NCBI GenBank assembly: GCA_030533445.1
Contig: JARPUW010000553.1
Coordinates: 372,001 to 436,000 of the forward strand
Length of the DNA: 64,000 nucleotides
From: Cyprinodon diabolis
Lineage: Eukaryota > Chordata > Actinopteri > Cyprinodontiformes > Cyprinodontidae
Direction of reading: 5' to 3'
The stretch's first letter is position 1. The number at the start of each line of letters is the position of its first letter. Both the position numbers and the translations under genes were made by a program. Below are positions 24,301 through 38,132 of the stretch, piece by piece. The notes under the pieces were generated by a model. The model saw nothing but the letters and a program-made list of their open reading frames with translations. It was not told where the DNA came from and did no database searches.

Positions 24301-27300
24301 CTTCTGGAACCTTGAGCATCTGGAGCCTTGAGCTTCTGGAACCTTGAGCTGCTGGATCCTTGAGCTGCTGGTGCTTCTGGAGCCTTGAGCTGCTGGAACC
24401 TTGAAGTGCTGGAGCCTTGAGCTGCTGGAACCTTGAGCTGCTGGAACCTTGAGCTGCTGGAACCTTGAGCTGCTGGAGCTTTGAGCTGCTGGTGCTTCTG
24501 GAACCTTGAGCTTCTGGAACCTTGAGCTGCTGGAACCTTGAGCTGCTGGAACCTTGAGCTTCTGGTGCTTCTGGAACCTTGAGCTTCTGGAACCTTGAGC
24601 TGCTGGTGCTTCTGGAACCTTGAGCATCTGGAGCCTTGAGCCTCTGGAACCTTGAGCTGCTGGAGCCTTGAGCTGCTGGTGCTTCTGGAACCTTGAGCTG
24701 CTGGAACCTTGAGCTGCTGGTGCTTCTGGAACCTTGAGCTGCTGGAACCTTGAGCTGCTGGTGCTTCTGGAACCTTGAGCATCGGGAGCCTTGAGCTTCT
24801 GGAACCTTGAGCTGCTGGAGCCTTGAGCTGCTGGTGCTTCTGGAACCTTGAGCTGCTGGAGCCTTGAGCTCCTGGAACATTGAGCTGCTGGAACCTTGAG
24901 CTGCTGGAACCTTGAGCTTCTGGAACCTTGAGCTGCTGGTGCTTCTGGAACCTTGAGCTGCTGGAACCTTGAGCTGCTGGTGCTTCTGGAAACTTGAGCT
25001 TCTGGAGCCTTGAGCTGCTGGAACCTTGAGCTGCTGGTGCTTCTGGAACCTTGAGCATCTGGAGCCTTGAGCCTCTGGAACCTTGAGCTGCTGGAGCCTT
25101 GAGCTGCTGGTGCTTCTGGAACCTTGAGCTGCTGGAACCTTGAGCTGCTGGTGCTTCTGGAACCTTGAGCTGCTGGAACCTTGAGCTGCTGGAACCTTGA
25201 GCTGCTGGTGCTTCTGGAACCTTGAGCATCTGGAGCCTTGAGCTTCTGGAACCTTGAGCTGCTGGATCCTTGAGCTGCTGGTGCTTCTGGAGCCTTGAGC
25301 TGCTGGAACCTTGAAGTGCTGGAGCCTTGAGCTGCTGGAACCTTGAGCTGCTGGAACCTTGAGCTGCTGGAACCTTGAGCTGCTGGAGCTTTGAGCTGCT
25401 GGTGCTTCTGGAACCTTGAGCTTCTGGAACCTTGAGCTGCTGGAGCCTTGAGCTTCTGGAACCTTGAGCTGCTGAAGCCTTGAGCTGCTGGAACCTTGAG
25501 CTGCTGGTGCTTCTGGAACCTTGAGCTGCTGGAACCTTGAGCTGCTGGTGCTTCTGGAACCTTGAGCATCTGGAGCCTTGAGCTTCTGGAACCTTGAGCT
25601 GCTGGAGCCTTGAGCTGCTGGTGCTTCTGGAACCTTGAGCTGCTGGAACATTGAGCTGCTGGTGCTTCTGGAACCTTGAGCTGCTGGAACCTTGAGCTGC
25701 TGGAACCTTGAGCTGCTGGTGCTTCTGGAACCTTGAGCATCTGGAGCCTTGAGCTTCTGGAACCTTGAGCTGCTGGTGCTTCTGGAACCTTGAGCTGCTG
25801 GAACCTTGAGCTGCTGGAACCTTGAGCTGCTGGTGCTTCTGGAAGCTTGAGCTGCTGGTGCTTCTGGAACCTTGAGCTGCTGGAACCTTGAGCTGCTGGT
25901 GCTTCTGGAGCCTTGAGCTGCTGGAACCTTGAGCTGCTGGTGCTTCTGGAATCTTGAGCTTCTGGAACCTTGAGCTGCTGGAACCTTGACTTCTAGGAGC
26001 CTTGAGCTGCCGGAACCTTGAAGTGCTGGAGCCTTGAGCTGCTGGAACCTTGAGCTGCTGGAACCTTTTGCTGCTGGAACCTTGAGCTTCTGGTGCTTCT
26101 GGAACCTTGAGCTGCTGGTGCTTCTGGAACCTTGAGCTGCTGGAACCTTGAGCTGCTGGTGCTTCTGGAATCTTGAGCTTCTGGAACCTTGAGCTGCTGG
26201 AACCTTGACTTCTAGGAGCCTTGAGCTGCTGGAACCTTGAGCTGCTGGTGCTTCTGGAACCTTGAGCTGCTGGAACCTTGAGCTGCTGGAACATTGAGCT
26301 GCTGGTGCTTCTGGAACCTTGAGCATCTGGAGCCTTGAGCTTCTGGAACCTTGAGCTGCTGGAGCCTTGAGCTGCTGGTGCTTCAGGAACCTTGAGCTGC
26401 TGGAGCCTTGAGCTCCTGGAAGCTTGAGCTGCTGTAACCTTGAGCTGCTGGAACCTTGTGCTTCTGGAACCTTGAGCTGCTGGTGCTTCTGGAACCTTGA
26501 GCTGCTGGTGCTTCTGGAACCTTGAGCTGCTGGAACCTTGAGCTGCTGGTGCTTCTGGAACCTTGAGCTGCTGGAGCCTTGAGCTGCTGGAACCTTCAGC
26601 TGCTGGTGCTTCTGGAACCTTGAGCTGCTGGAACCTTGAGCTGCTGGAACCTTGAGCTGCTGGTGCTTCTGGAACCTTGAGCTGCTGGAACCTTGAGCTG
26701 CTGGAGCCTTGTGCTGCTGGTGCTTCTGGAACCTTTTGCATCTGGAGCCTTGAGCTTCTGGAACCTTGAGCTGCTGGAGCCTTGAGCTGCTGGAACGTTG
26801 AGCTGCTGGAACCTTGGGCTTCTGGAACCTTGAGCTGCTGGTGCTTCTGGAACCTTGAGCTGCTGGAACCTTGAGCTGCTGGTGCTTCTGGAACCTTGAG
26901 CTGTTGGAACCTTGAGCTGCTGGTGCTTCTGGAACCTTGAGCTTCTGGAGCCTTGAGCTGCTGGTGCTTCTGGAACCTTGAGCTGCTGGAACCTTGAGCT
27001 GCTGGTGCTTCTGGAACCTTGAGCTGCTGGAACCTTGAGCTGCTGGAACCTTGAGCTGCTGGTGCTTCTGGAACCTTGAGCATCTGGAGCCTTGAGCTCC
27101 TGGAACCTTGAGCTGCTGGAACCTTGAGCTGCTGGAACCTTGAGCTTCTGGTGCTTCTGGAACCTTGAGCTGCTGGTGCTTCTGGAACCTTGAGCTGCTG
27201 GAACCTTGAGCTGCTGGTGCTTCTGGAATCTTGAGCTTCTGGAACCTTGAGCTGCTGGAACCTTGACTTCTAGGAGCCTTGAGCTGCTGGAACCTTGAGC

Positions 27301-30300
27301 TGCTGGTGCTTCTGGAACCTTGAGCTGCTGGAACCTTGAGCTGCTGGAACATTGAGCTGCTGGTGCTTCTGGAACCTTGAGCATCTGGAGCCTTGAGCTT
27401 CTGGAACCTTGAGCTGCTGGAGCCTTGAGCTCCTGGAAGCTTGAGCTGCTGGAACCTTGAGCTGCTGGAACCTTGTGCTTCTGGAACCTTGAGCTGCTGG
27501 TGCTTCTGGAACCTTGAGCTGCTGGAACCTTGAGCTGCTGGAACCTTGAGCTGCTGGTGCTTCTGGAACCTTGAGCTGCTGGTGCTTCTGGAACCTTGAG
27601 CTGCTGGAACCTTGAGCTGCTGGTGCTTCTGGAACCTTGAGCTGCTGGAACCTTGAGCTGCTGGTGCTTCTGGAACCTTGAGCTTCTGGAACCTTGAGCT
27701 GCTGGAACCTTGACTTCTGGAGCCTTGAGCTGCTGGAACCTTGAAGTGCTGGAGCCTTGAGCTGCTGGAACCTTGAGCTGCTGGAACCTTGAGCTGTTGG
27801 AACCTTGAGCTGCTGGAGCTTTGAGCTGCTGGTGCTTCTGGAACCTTGAGTTTCTGGAACCTTGAGCTTCTGGAACCTTGAGCTGCTGGAGCCTTGAGCT
27901 TCTGGAACCTTGAGCTGCTGAAGCCTTGAGCTTCTGGAACCTTGAGCTGCTGGAGCCTTGAGCTTCTGGAACCTTGAGCTGCTGGAACCTTGAGCTGCTG
28001 GAACCTTGAGCTGCTGGAACCTTGAGCTGCTGGTGCTTCTGGAACCTTGAGCTGCTGGAACCTTGAGCTGCTGGTGCTTCTGGAACCTTGAGCTGCTGGA
28101 ACCTTGAGCTGCTGGTGCTTCTGGAACCTTGAGCTGCTGGAACCTTGAGCTGCTGGTGCTTCTGGAACCTTGAGCATCTGGAGCCTTGAGCTTCTGGAAC
28201 CTTGAGCTGCTGGAGCCTTGAGCTGCTGGTGCTTCTGGAACCTTGAGCTGCTGGAACATTGAGCTGCTGGTGCTTCTGAAACCTTGAGCTGCTGGAACCT
28301 TGAGCTGCTGGAACCTTGAGCTGCTGGAACCTTGAGCTGCTGGTGCTTCTGGAACCTTGAGCATCTGGAGCCTTGAGCTTCTGGAACCTTGAGCTGCTGG
28401 TGCTTCTGGAACCTTGAGCTGCTGGAACCTTGAGCTGCTGGAACCTTGAGCTGCTGGTGCTTCTGGAAGCTTGAGCTGCTGGTGCTTCTGGAACCTTGAG
28501 CTGCTGGAACCTTGAGCTGCTGGTGCTTCTGGAACCTTGAGCTGCTGGAACCTTGAGCTGCTGGTGCTTCTGGAATCTTGAGCTTCTGGAACCTTGAGCT
28601 GCTGGAACCTTGACTTCTAGGAGCCTTGAGCTGCTGGAACCTTGAAGTGCTGGAGCCTTGAGCTGCTGGAACCTTGAGCTGCTGGAACCTTTTGCTGCTG
28701 GAACCTTGAGCTGCTGGAGCTTTGAGCTGCTGGTGCTTCTGGAACCTTGAGCTTCTGGAACCTTGAGCTTCTGGTGCTTCTGGAACCTTGAGCTGCTGGA
28801 ACCTTGAGCTGCTGGTGCTTCTGGAACCTTGAGCTGCTGGAACCTTGAGCTGCTGGAACCTTGAGCTGCTGGTGCTTCTGGAACCTTGAGCTGCTGGAAC
28901 CTTGAGCTGCTGGAACCTTGAGCTGCTGGTGCTTCTGGAACCTTGAGCATCTGGAGCCTTGAGCTTCTGGAACTTTGAGCTGCTGGAGCCTTGAGCTGCT
29001 GGTGCTTCTGGAACCTTGAGCTGCTGGAGCCTTGAGCTGCTGGAACCTTCAGCTGCTGGTGCTTCTGGAACCTTGAGCTGCTGGAACCTTGAGCTGCTGG
29101 AACCTTGAGCTGCTGGTGCTTCTGGAACCTTGAGCTGCTGGAACCTTGAGCTGCTGGAACCTTGTGCTGCTGGTGCTTCTGGAACCTTTTGCATCTGGAG
29201 CCTTGAGCTTCTGGAACCTTGAGCTGCTGGAGCCTTGAGCTGCTGGAACGTTGAGCTGCTGGTTCTTCTGGAACCTTTTGCATCTGGAGCCTTGAGCTTC
29301 TGGAACCTTGAGCTGCTGGAACCTTGTGCTGCTGGTGCTTCTGGAACCTTTTGCATCTGGAGCCTTGAGCTTCTGGAACCTTGAGCTGCTGGAACCTTGG
29401 GCTTCTGGAACCTTGAGCTGCTGGTGCTTCTGGAACCTTGAGCTGCTGGAACCTTGAGCTGCTGGTGCTTCTGGAACCTTGAGCTGCTGGAACCTTGAGC
29501 TGCTGGTGCTTCTGGAACCTTGAGCTTCTTGAACCTTGAGCTGCTGGAACCTTGAGCTTCTGGAGCCTTGAGCTGCTGGAACCTTGAAGTGCTGGAGCCT
29601 TGAGCTGCTGGAACCTTGAGCTGCTGGAACCTTGAGCTGCTGGAACCTTGAGCTGCTGGAGCTTTGAGCTGCTGGTGCTTCTGGAACCTTGAGCTTCTGG
29701 AACCTTGAGCTTCTGGAACCTTGAGCTGCTGGAGCCTTGAGATTCTAGAACCTTGAGCTGCTGAAGCCTTGAGCTTCTGGAACCTTGAGCTGCTGGTGCT
29801 TCTGGAACCTTGAGCATCTGGAGCCTTGAGCTTCTGGAACCTTGAGCTGCTGGTGCTTCTGGAACCTTGAGCTGCTGGAACCTTGAGCTGCTGGAACCTT
29901 GAGCTGCTGGTGCTTCTGGAAGCTTGAGCTGCTGGTGCTTCTGGAACCTTGAGCTGCTGGAACCTTGAGCTGCTGGTGCTTCTGGAACCTTGAACTGCTG
30001 GAACCTTGAGCTGCTGGTGCTTCTGGAATCTTGAGCTTCTGGAACCTTGAGCTGCTGGAACCTTGACTTCTAGGAGCCTTGAGCTGCTGGAACCTTGAAG
30101 TGCTGGAGCCTTGAGCTGCTGGAGCTTTGAGCTGCTGGTGCTTCTGGAACCTTGAGCTTCTGGAACCTTGAGCTTCTGGTGCTTCTGGAACCTTGAGCTG
30201 CTGGAACCTTGAGCTGCTGGTGCTTCTGGAACCTTGAGCTGCTGGAACCTTGAGCTGCTGGTGCTTCTGGAACCTTGAGCTGCTGGAACCTTGAGCTGCT

Positions 30301-33300
30301 GGAACCTTGAGCTGCTGGTGCTTCTGGAACCTTGAGCATCTGGAGCCTTGAGCTTCTGGAACTTTGAGCTGCTGGAGCCTTGAGCTGCTGGTGCTTCTGG
30401 AACCTTGAGCTGCTGGAGCCTTGAGCTGCTGGAACCTTCAGCTGCTGGTGCTTCTGGAACCTTGAGCTGCTGGAACCTTGAGCTGCTGGAACCTTGAGCT
30501 GCTGGTGCTTCTGGAACCTTGAGCTGCTGGAACCTTGAGCTGCTGGAACCTTGTGCTGCTGGTGCTTCTGGAACCTTTTGCATCTGGAGCCTTGAGCTTC
30601 TGGAACCTTGAGCTGCTGGAGCCTTGAGCTGCTGGAACGTTGAGCTGCTGGAACCTTGAGCTGCTGGTGCTTCTGGAACCTTGAGCTGCTGGTGCTTCTG
30701 GAACCTTGAGCTGCTGGAACCTTGAGCTGCTGGTGCTTCTGGAACCTTGAGCTGTTGGAACCTTGAGCTGCTGGTGCTTCTGGAACCTTGAGCTGCTGGA
30801 ACCTTGAGCTGCTGGTGCTTCTGGAACCTTGAGCTGCTGGAACCTTGAGCTGCTGGTGCTTCTGGAACCTTGAGCTTCTTGATCCTTGAGCTGCTGGAAC
30901 CTTGAGCTTCTGGAGCCTTGAGCTGCTGGAACCTTGAAGTGCTGGAGCCTTGAGCTGCTGGAACCTTGAGCTGCTGGAACCTTGAGCTGCTGGAGCTTTG
31001 AGCTGCTGGTGCTTCTGGAACCTTGAGCTTCTGGAACCTTGAGCTTCTGGAACCTTGAGCTGCTGGAGCCTTGAGATTCTAGAACCTTGAGCTGCTGAAG
31101 CTTTGAGCTTCTGGAAACTTGAGCTGCTGGAGCCTTGAGCTTCTGGAACCTCTAGCTGCTGGAACCTTGAGCTGCTGGAACCTTGAGCTGTTGGAACCTT
31201 GAGCTGCTGGAACCTTGAGCTGCTGGTGCTTCTGGAACCTTGAGCTGCTGGAACCTTGAGCTGCTGGTGCTTCTTGAACCTTGAGCTGCTGGAACCTTGA
31301 GCTCCTGGAACCTTGAGCTGCTGGTGCTTCTGGAACCTTGAGCTGCTGGAACCTTGAGCTGCTGGAACCTTGAGCTGCTGGTGCTTCTGGAACCTTGAGC
31401 ATCTGGAGCCTTGAGCTTCTGGAACCTTGAGCTGCTGGAGCCTTGAGCTGCTGGTGCTTCTGGAACCTTGAGCTGCTGGAGCCTTTAGCTGCTGGAACCT
31501 TGAGCTGCTGGAACCTTGAGCTGCTGGAACCTTGAGCTGCTGGTGCTTCTGGAACCTTGAGCTGCTGAAACCTTGAGCTGCTGGTGCTTCTGGAACCTTG
31601 AGCTGCTGGAACCTTGAGCTGCTGGTGATTCTGGAACCTTGAGCTGCTGGAACCTTGAGCTGCTGGTGCTTCTGGAACCTTGAGCTTCTGGAACCTTGAG
31701 CTGCTGGAACCTTGAGCTTCTGGAGCCTTGAGCTGCTGGAACCTTGAAGTGCTGGAGCCTTGAGCTGCTGGAACCTTGAGCTGCTGGAACCTTGAGCTGC
31801 TGGAGCTTTGAGCTGCTGGTGCTTCTGGAACCTTGAGCTTCTGGAACCTTGAGCTTCTGGAACCTTGAGCTGCTGGAGCCTTGAGCTTCTGGAGCCTTGA
31901 GCCTCTGGAACCTTGAGCTGCTGGACCCTTGAGCTGCTGGTGCTTCTGGAACCTTGAGCTGCTGGAGCCTTGAGCTGCTGGAACCTTCAGCTGCTGGTGC
32001 TTCTGGAACCTTGAGCTGCTGGAACCTTGAGCTGCTGGAACCTTGAGCTGCTGGTGCTTCTGGAACCTTGAGCTGCTGGAACCTTGAGCTGCTGGAACCT
32101 TGTGCTGCTGGTGCTTCTGGAACCTTTTGCATCTGGAGCCTTGAGCTTCTGGAACCTTGAGCTGCTGGAGCCTTGAGCTGCTGGAACGTTGAGCTGCTGG
32201 AACCTTGGGCTTCTGGAACCTTGAGCTGCTGGTGCTTCTGGAACCTTGAGCTGCTGGAACCTTGAGCTGCTGGTGCTTCTGGAACCTTGAGCTGTTGGAA
32301 CCTTGAGCTGCTGGTGCTTCTGGAACCTTGAGCTGCTGGAACCTTGAGCTGCTGGTGCTTCTGGAACCTTGAGCTGCTGGAACCTTGAGCTGCTGGTGCT
32401 TCTGGAACCTTGAGCTTCTTGATCCTTGAGCTGCTGGAACCTTGAGCTTCTGGAGCCTTGAGCTGCTGGAACCTTGAAGTGCTGGAGCCTTGAGCTGCTG
32501 GAACCTTGAGCTGCTGGAACCTTGAGCTGCTGGAGCTTTGAGCTGCTGGTGCTTCTGGAACCTTGAGCTTCTGGAACCTTGAGCTTCTGGAACCTTGAGC
32601 TGCTGGAGCCTTGAGATTCTAGAACCTTGAGCTGCTGAAGCTTTGAGCTTCTGGAAACTTGAGCTGCTGGAGCCTTGAGCTTCTGGAACCTCTAGCTGCT
32701 GGAACCTTGAGCTGCTGGAACCTTGAGCTGTTGGAACCTTGAGCTGCTGGAACCTTGAGCTGCTGGTGCTTCTGGAACCTTGAGCTGCTGGAACCTTGAG
32801 CTGCTGGTGCTTCTTGAACCTTGAGCTGCTGGAACCTTGAGCTCCTGGAACCTTGAGCTGCTGGTGCTTCTGGAACCTTGAGCTGCTGGAACCTTGAGCT
32901 GCTGGAACCTTGAGCTGCTGGTGCTTCTGGAACCTTGAGCATCTGGAGCCTTGAGCTTCTGGAACCTTGAGCTGCTGGAGCCTTGAGCTGCTGGTGCTTC
33001 TGGAACCTTGAGCTGCTGGAGCCTTTAGCTGTTGGAACCTTGAGCTGCTGGAACCTTGAGCTGCTGGAACCTTGAGCTGCTGGTGCTTCTGGAACCTTGA
33101 GCTGCTGAAACCTTGAGCTGCTGGTGCTTCTGGAACCTTGAGCTGCTGGAACCTTGAGCTGCTGGTGATTCTGGAACCTTGAGCTGCTGGAACCTTGAGC
33201 TGCTGGTGCTTCTGGAACCTTGAGCTTCTGGAACCTTGAGCTGCTGGAACCTTGAGCTTCTGGAGCCTTGAGCTGCTGGAACCTTGAAGTGCTGGAACCT

Positions 33301-35657
33301 TGAGCTGCTGGAACCTTGAGCTGCTGGAACCTTGAGCTGCTGGAGCTTTGAGCTGCTGGTGCTTCTGGAACCTTGAGCTTCTGGAACCTTGAGCTTCTGG
33401 AACCTTGAGCTGCTGGAGCCTTGAGCTTCTGGAACCTTGAGCTGCTGGAGCCTTGAGCCTCTGGAACCTTGAGCTGCTGGACCCTTGAGCTGCTGGTGCT
33501 TCTGGAACCTTGAGCTGCTGGAACCTTGAGCTGCTGGTGCTTCTGGAACCTTGAGCTGCTGGAACCTTGAGCTGCTGGAACCTTGTGCTGCTGGTGCTTC
33601 TGGAACCTTTTGCATCTGGAGCCTTGAGCTTCTGGAACCTTGAGCTGCTGGAGCCTTGAGCTGCTGGAACGTTGAGCTGCTGGAACCTTGGGCTTCTGGA
33701 ACCTTGAGCTGCTGGTGCTTCTGGAACCTTGAGCTACTTGAACCTTGAGCTGCTGGTGCTTCTGGAACTTTGAGCTGTTGGAACCTTGAGCTGCTGGTGC
33801 TTCTGGAACCTTGAGCTGCTGGTGCTTCTGGAACCTTGAGCTGCTGGAACCTTGAGCTGCTGGTGCTTCTGGAACCTTGAGCTTCTTGAACCTTGAGCTG
33901 CTGGAACCTTGAGCTTCTGGAGCCTTGAGCTGCTGGAACCTTGAAGTGCTGGAGCCTTGAGCTGCTGGAACCTTGAGCTGCTGGAACCTTGAGCTGCTGG
34001 AGCCTTGAGATTCTAGAACCTTGAGCTGCTGAAGCCTTGAGCTTCTGGAAACTTGAGCTGCTGGAGCCTTGAGCTTCTGGAACCTCTAGCTGCTGGAACC
34101 TTGAGCTGCTGGAACCTTGAGCTGTTGGAACCTTGAGCTGCTGGAACCTTGAGCTGCTGGTGCTTCTGGAACCTTGAGCTGCTGGAGCTTTGAGCTGCTG
34201 GTGCTTCTGGAACCTTGAGCTTCTGGAACCTTGAGCTTCTGGAACCTTGAGCTGCTGGAGCCTTGAGATTCTAGAACCTTGAGCTGCTGAAGCCTTGAGC
34301 TTCTGGAAACTTGAGCTGCTGGAGCCTTGAGCTTCTGGAACCTCTAGCTGCTGGAACCTTGAGCTGCTGGAACCTTGAGCTGTTGGAACCTTGAACTGCT
34401 GGAACCTTGAGCTGCTGGTGCTTCTGGAACCTTGAGCTGCTGGAACCTTGAGCTGCTGGTGCTTCTGGAACCTTGAGCTGCTGGAACCTTGAGCTCCTGG
34501 AACCTTGAGCTGCTGGTGCTTCTGGAACCTTGAGCTGCTGGAACCTTGAGCTGCTGGAACCTTGAGCTGCTGGTGCTTCTGGAACCTTGAGCATCTGGAG
34601 CCTTGAGCTTCTGGAACCTTGAGCTGCTGGAGCCTTGAGCTGCTGGTGCTTCTGGAACCTTGAGCTGCTGGAGCCTTTAGCTGCTGGAACCTTGAGCTGC
34701 TGGAACCTTGAGCTGCTGGAACCTTGAGCTGCTGGTGCTTCTGGAACCTTGAGCTGCTGAAACCTTGAGCTGCTGGTGCTTCTGGAACCTTGAGCTGCTG
34801 GAACCTTGAGCTGCTGGTGATTCTGGAACCTTGAGCTGCTGGAACCTTGAGCTGCTGGTGCTTCTGGAACCTTGAGCTGCTGGAACCTTGAGCTTCTGGA
34901 GCCTTGAGCTGCTGGAACCTTGAAGTGCTGGAGCCTTGAGCTGCTGGAACCTTGAGCTGCTGGAGCTTTGAGCTGCTGGTGCTTCTGGAACCTTGAGCTT
35001 CTGGAACCTTGAGCTTCTGGAACCTTGAGCTGCTGGAGCCTTGAGCTTCTGGAGCCTTGAGCTGCTGAAGCCTTGAGCTGCTGGAATCTTGAGCTGCTGG
35101 TGCTTCTGGAACCTTGAGCTGCTGGAACCTTGAGCTGCTGGTGCTTCTGGAACCTTGAGCTGCTGGAACCTTGAGCTTCTGGTGCTTCTGGAACCTTGAG
35201 CTGCTGGAACCTTGAGCTGCTGGTGCTTCTGGAACCTTGAGCATCTGGAGCCTTGAGCCTCTGGAACCTTGAGCTGCTGGAGCCTTGAGCTGCTGGTGCT
35301 TCTGGAACCTTGAGCTGCTGGAACCTTGAGCTGCTGGTGCTTCTGGAACCTTGAGCTGCTGGAACCTTGAGCTGCTGGTGCTTCTGGAACCTTGAGCATC
35401 GGGAGCCTTGAGCTTCTGGAACCTTGAGCTGCTGGAGCCTTGAGCTGCTGGTGCTTCTGGAACCTTGAGCTGCTGGAGCCTTGAGCTCCTGGAACATTGA
35501 GCTGCTGGAACCTTGAGCTGCTGGAACCTTGAGCTTCTGGAACCTTGAGCTGCTGGTGCTTCTGGAACCTTGAGCTGCTGGAACCTTGAGCTGCTGGTGC
35601 TTCTGGAACCTTGAGCTGCTGGAACCTTGAGCTGCTGGTGCTTCTGGAACCTTGAGC
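21244..35657. repeat. Large tandem duplication, offset 14,293 bp, right copy
   Basis: This is the right-hand copy of 6951-21364. It contains the same internal blocks, including the 910/885-bp higher-order repeat (GCATCGGG at 23894 and 24779), the 15-bp unit at 27710, the GCCGG variant at 26010 and the 1,540-bp pair at about 30.4-33.5 kb. Its last 121 bp (35537-35657) are the start of what would have been a third unit, as in a tandem duplication of about 2.01 copies. The only difference I identified from the left copy is A at 34395 in place of G. Confidence 0.93.
22553..30583 (-). other. Second 2,676-codon open frame, copy of 8260-16290
   Basis: This is the 14,293-bp-displaced copy of the frame at 8260-16290, with the same length and, as far as I can compare, the same residues. 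The same argument against coding applies: the other minus frames are simultaneously open across much of it (22222-25740 and 23262-27083). Its existence shows only that the duplication introduced no net frame-changing mutation over about 8 kb. Confidence 0.7.
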
Positions 35658-36388
35658 TGCTGGAACCTTGAGCTGCTGGTGCTTCTGGAAACTTGAGCTT
35701 CTGGAGCCTTGAGCTGCTGGAACCTTGAGCTGCTGGTGCTTCTGGAACCTTGAGCTTCTGGAGCCTTGAGCCTCTGGAACCTTGAGCTGCTGGAGCCTTG
35801 AGCTGCTGGTGCTTCTGGAACCTTGAGCTGCTGGAACCTTGAGCTGCTGGTGCTTCTGGAACCTTGAGCTGCTGGAACCTTGAGCTGCTGGAACCTTGAG
35901 CTGCTTGTGCTTCTGGAACCTTGAGCATCCGGAGCATTGAGCTTCTGGAACCTTGAGCTGCTGGAGCCTTGAGCTGCTGGTGCTTCTGGAACCTTGAGCT
36001 GCTGGAGCCTTGAGCTGCTGGAACCTTGAGCTGCTGGAACCTTGAGCTTCTGGAACCTTAAGCTGCTGGTGCTTCTGGAACCTTGAGCTGCTGGAACCTT
36101 GAGCTGCTGGTGCTTCTGGAACCTTGAGCTGCTGGAACCTTGAGCTGCTGGTGCTTCTGGAACCTTGAGCTTCTGGAACCTTGAGCTGCTGGAGCCTTGA
36201 GCTGCTGGTGCTTCTGGAACCTTGAGCTTCTGGAACATTGAGCTTCTGGAACCTTGAGCTGCTGGAGCCTTGAGATTCTGGAACCTTGAGCATCCGGAGC
36301 ATTGAGCTTCTGGAACCTTGAGCTGCTGGAGCCTTGAGCTGCTGGTGCTTCTGGAACCTTGAGCTGCTGGAGCCTTGAGCTGCTGGAA

Positions 36389-38132
36389 CCTTGAGCTGCT
36401 GGAACCTTGAGCTTCTGGAACCTTAAGCTGCTGGAACCTTGAGATGCTGGAACCTTGAGCTGCTGGAGCCTTGAGCTGCTGGTGCTTCTGGAACCTTGAG
36501 CTGCTGGAGCCTTGAGCTGCTGGAACCTTGAGCTGCTGGAGCCTTGAGCTTCTGGAACCTCTAGCTGCTGGAACCTTGAGATGCTGGAACCTTGAGCTGT
36601 TGGAACCTTGAGCTGCTGGAACCTTGAGCTGCTGGTGCTTCTGGAACCTTGAGCTGCTGGAACCTTGAGCTGCTGGTGCTTCTGGAACCTTGAGCTGCTG
36701 GTGCTTCTGGAACCTTGAGCTGCTGGAACCTTGAGCTGCTGGTGCTTCTGGAACCTTGAGCTGCTGAAGCCTTGAGCTTCTGGAAACTTGAGCTGCTGGA
36801 GTCTTGAGCTTCTGGAACCTCTAGCTGCTGGAACCTTGAGCTGCTGGAACCTTGAGCTGTTGGAACCTTGAGCTGCTGGAACCTTGAGCTGCTGGTGCTT
36901 CTGGAACCTTGAGCTGCTGGAACCTTGAGCTGCTGGTGCTTCTGGAACCTTGAGCTGCTGGACCCTTGAGCTGCTGGTGCTTCTGGAACCTTGAGCTGCT
37001 GGAACCTTGAGCTGCTGGAGCCTTGAGCTGCTGGTGCTTCTGGAACCTTGAGCATCTGGAGCCTTGAGCTTCTGGAACCTTGAACTGCTGGAGCCTTGAG
37101 CTGCTGGTGCTTCTGGAACCTTGAGCTGCTGGAGCCTTGTGCTGCTGGAACCTTGAGCTGCTGGAACCTTGAGCTGCTGGTGCTTCTGAAACCTTGAGCT
37201 GCTGGAACCTTGAGCTGCTGGAACCTTGAGCTGCTGGTGCTTCTGGAACCTTGAGCTGCTGGAACCTTGAGCTTCTGGAACCTTAAGCTGCTGGAACCTT
37301 GAGATGCTGGAACCTTGAGCTGCTGGAGCCTTGAGCTGCTGGTGCTTCTGGAACCTTGAGCTGCTGGAGCCTTGAGCTGCTGGAACCTTGAGCTGCTGGA
37401 GCCTTGAGCTTCTGGAACCTCTAGCTGCTGGAACCTTGAGATGCTGGAACCTTGAGCTGTTGGAACCTTGAGCTGCTGGAACCTTGAGCTGCTGGTGCTT
37501 CTGGAACCTTGAGCTGCTGGAACCTTGAGCTGCTGGTGCTTCTGGAACCTTGAGCTGCTGGTGCTTCTGGAACCTTGAGCTGCTGGAACCTTGAGCTGCT
37601 GGTGCTTCTGGAACCTTGAGCTGCTGAAGCCTTGAGCTTCTGGAAACTTGAGCTGCTGGAGTCTTGAGCTTCTGGAACCTCTAGCTGCTGGAACCTTGAG
37701 CTGCTGGAACCTTGAGCTGTTGGAACCTTGAGCTGCTGGAACCTTGAGCTGCTGGTGCTTCTGGAACCTTGAGCTGCTGGAACCTTGAGCTGCTGGTGCT
37801 TCTGGAACCTTGAGCTGCTGGACCCTTGAGCTGCTGGTGCTTCTGGAACCTTGAGCTGCTGGAACCTTGAGCTGCTGGAACCTTGAGCTGCTGGTGCTTC
37901 TGGAACCTTGAGCATCTGGAGCCTTGAGCTTCTGGAACCTTGAACTGCTGGAGCCTTGAGCTGCTGGTGCTTCTGGAACCTTGAGCTGCTGGAGCCTTGT
38001 GCTGCTGGAACCTTGAGCTGCTGGAACCTTGAGCTGCTGGTGCTTCTGAAACCTTGAGCTGCTGGAACCTTGAGCTGCTGGAACCTTGAGCTGCTGGTGC
38101 TTCTGGAACCTTGAGCTGCTGGAACCTTGAGC
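36389..38132. repeat. Tandem duplication, 860-bp period
   Basis: Bases 36389-37272 match 37249-38132 at an offset of 860. Each unit contains a CCTTAAGCTG unit, a GAGATGCTGG unit and two CTCTAGCTG variants, which make TAG in one minus frame. One substitution separates them, G at 37020 against A at 37880. The pair is repeated at about 48885-50628 through the 12,496-bp duplication. Confidence 0.87.
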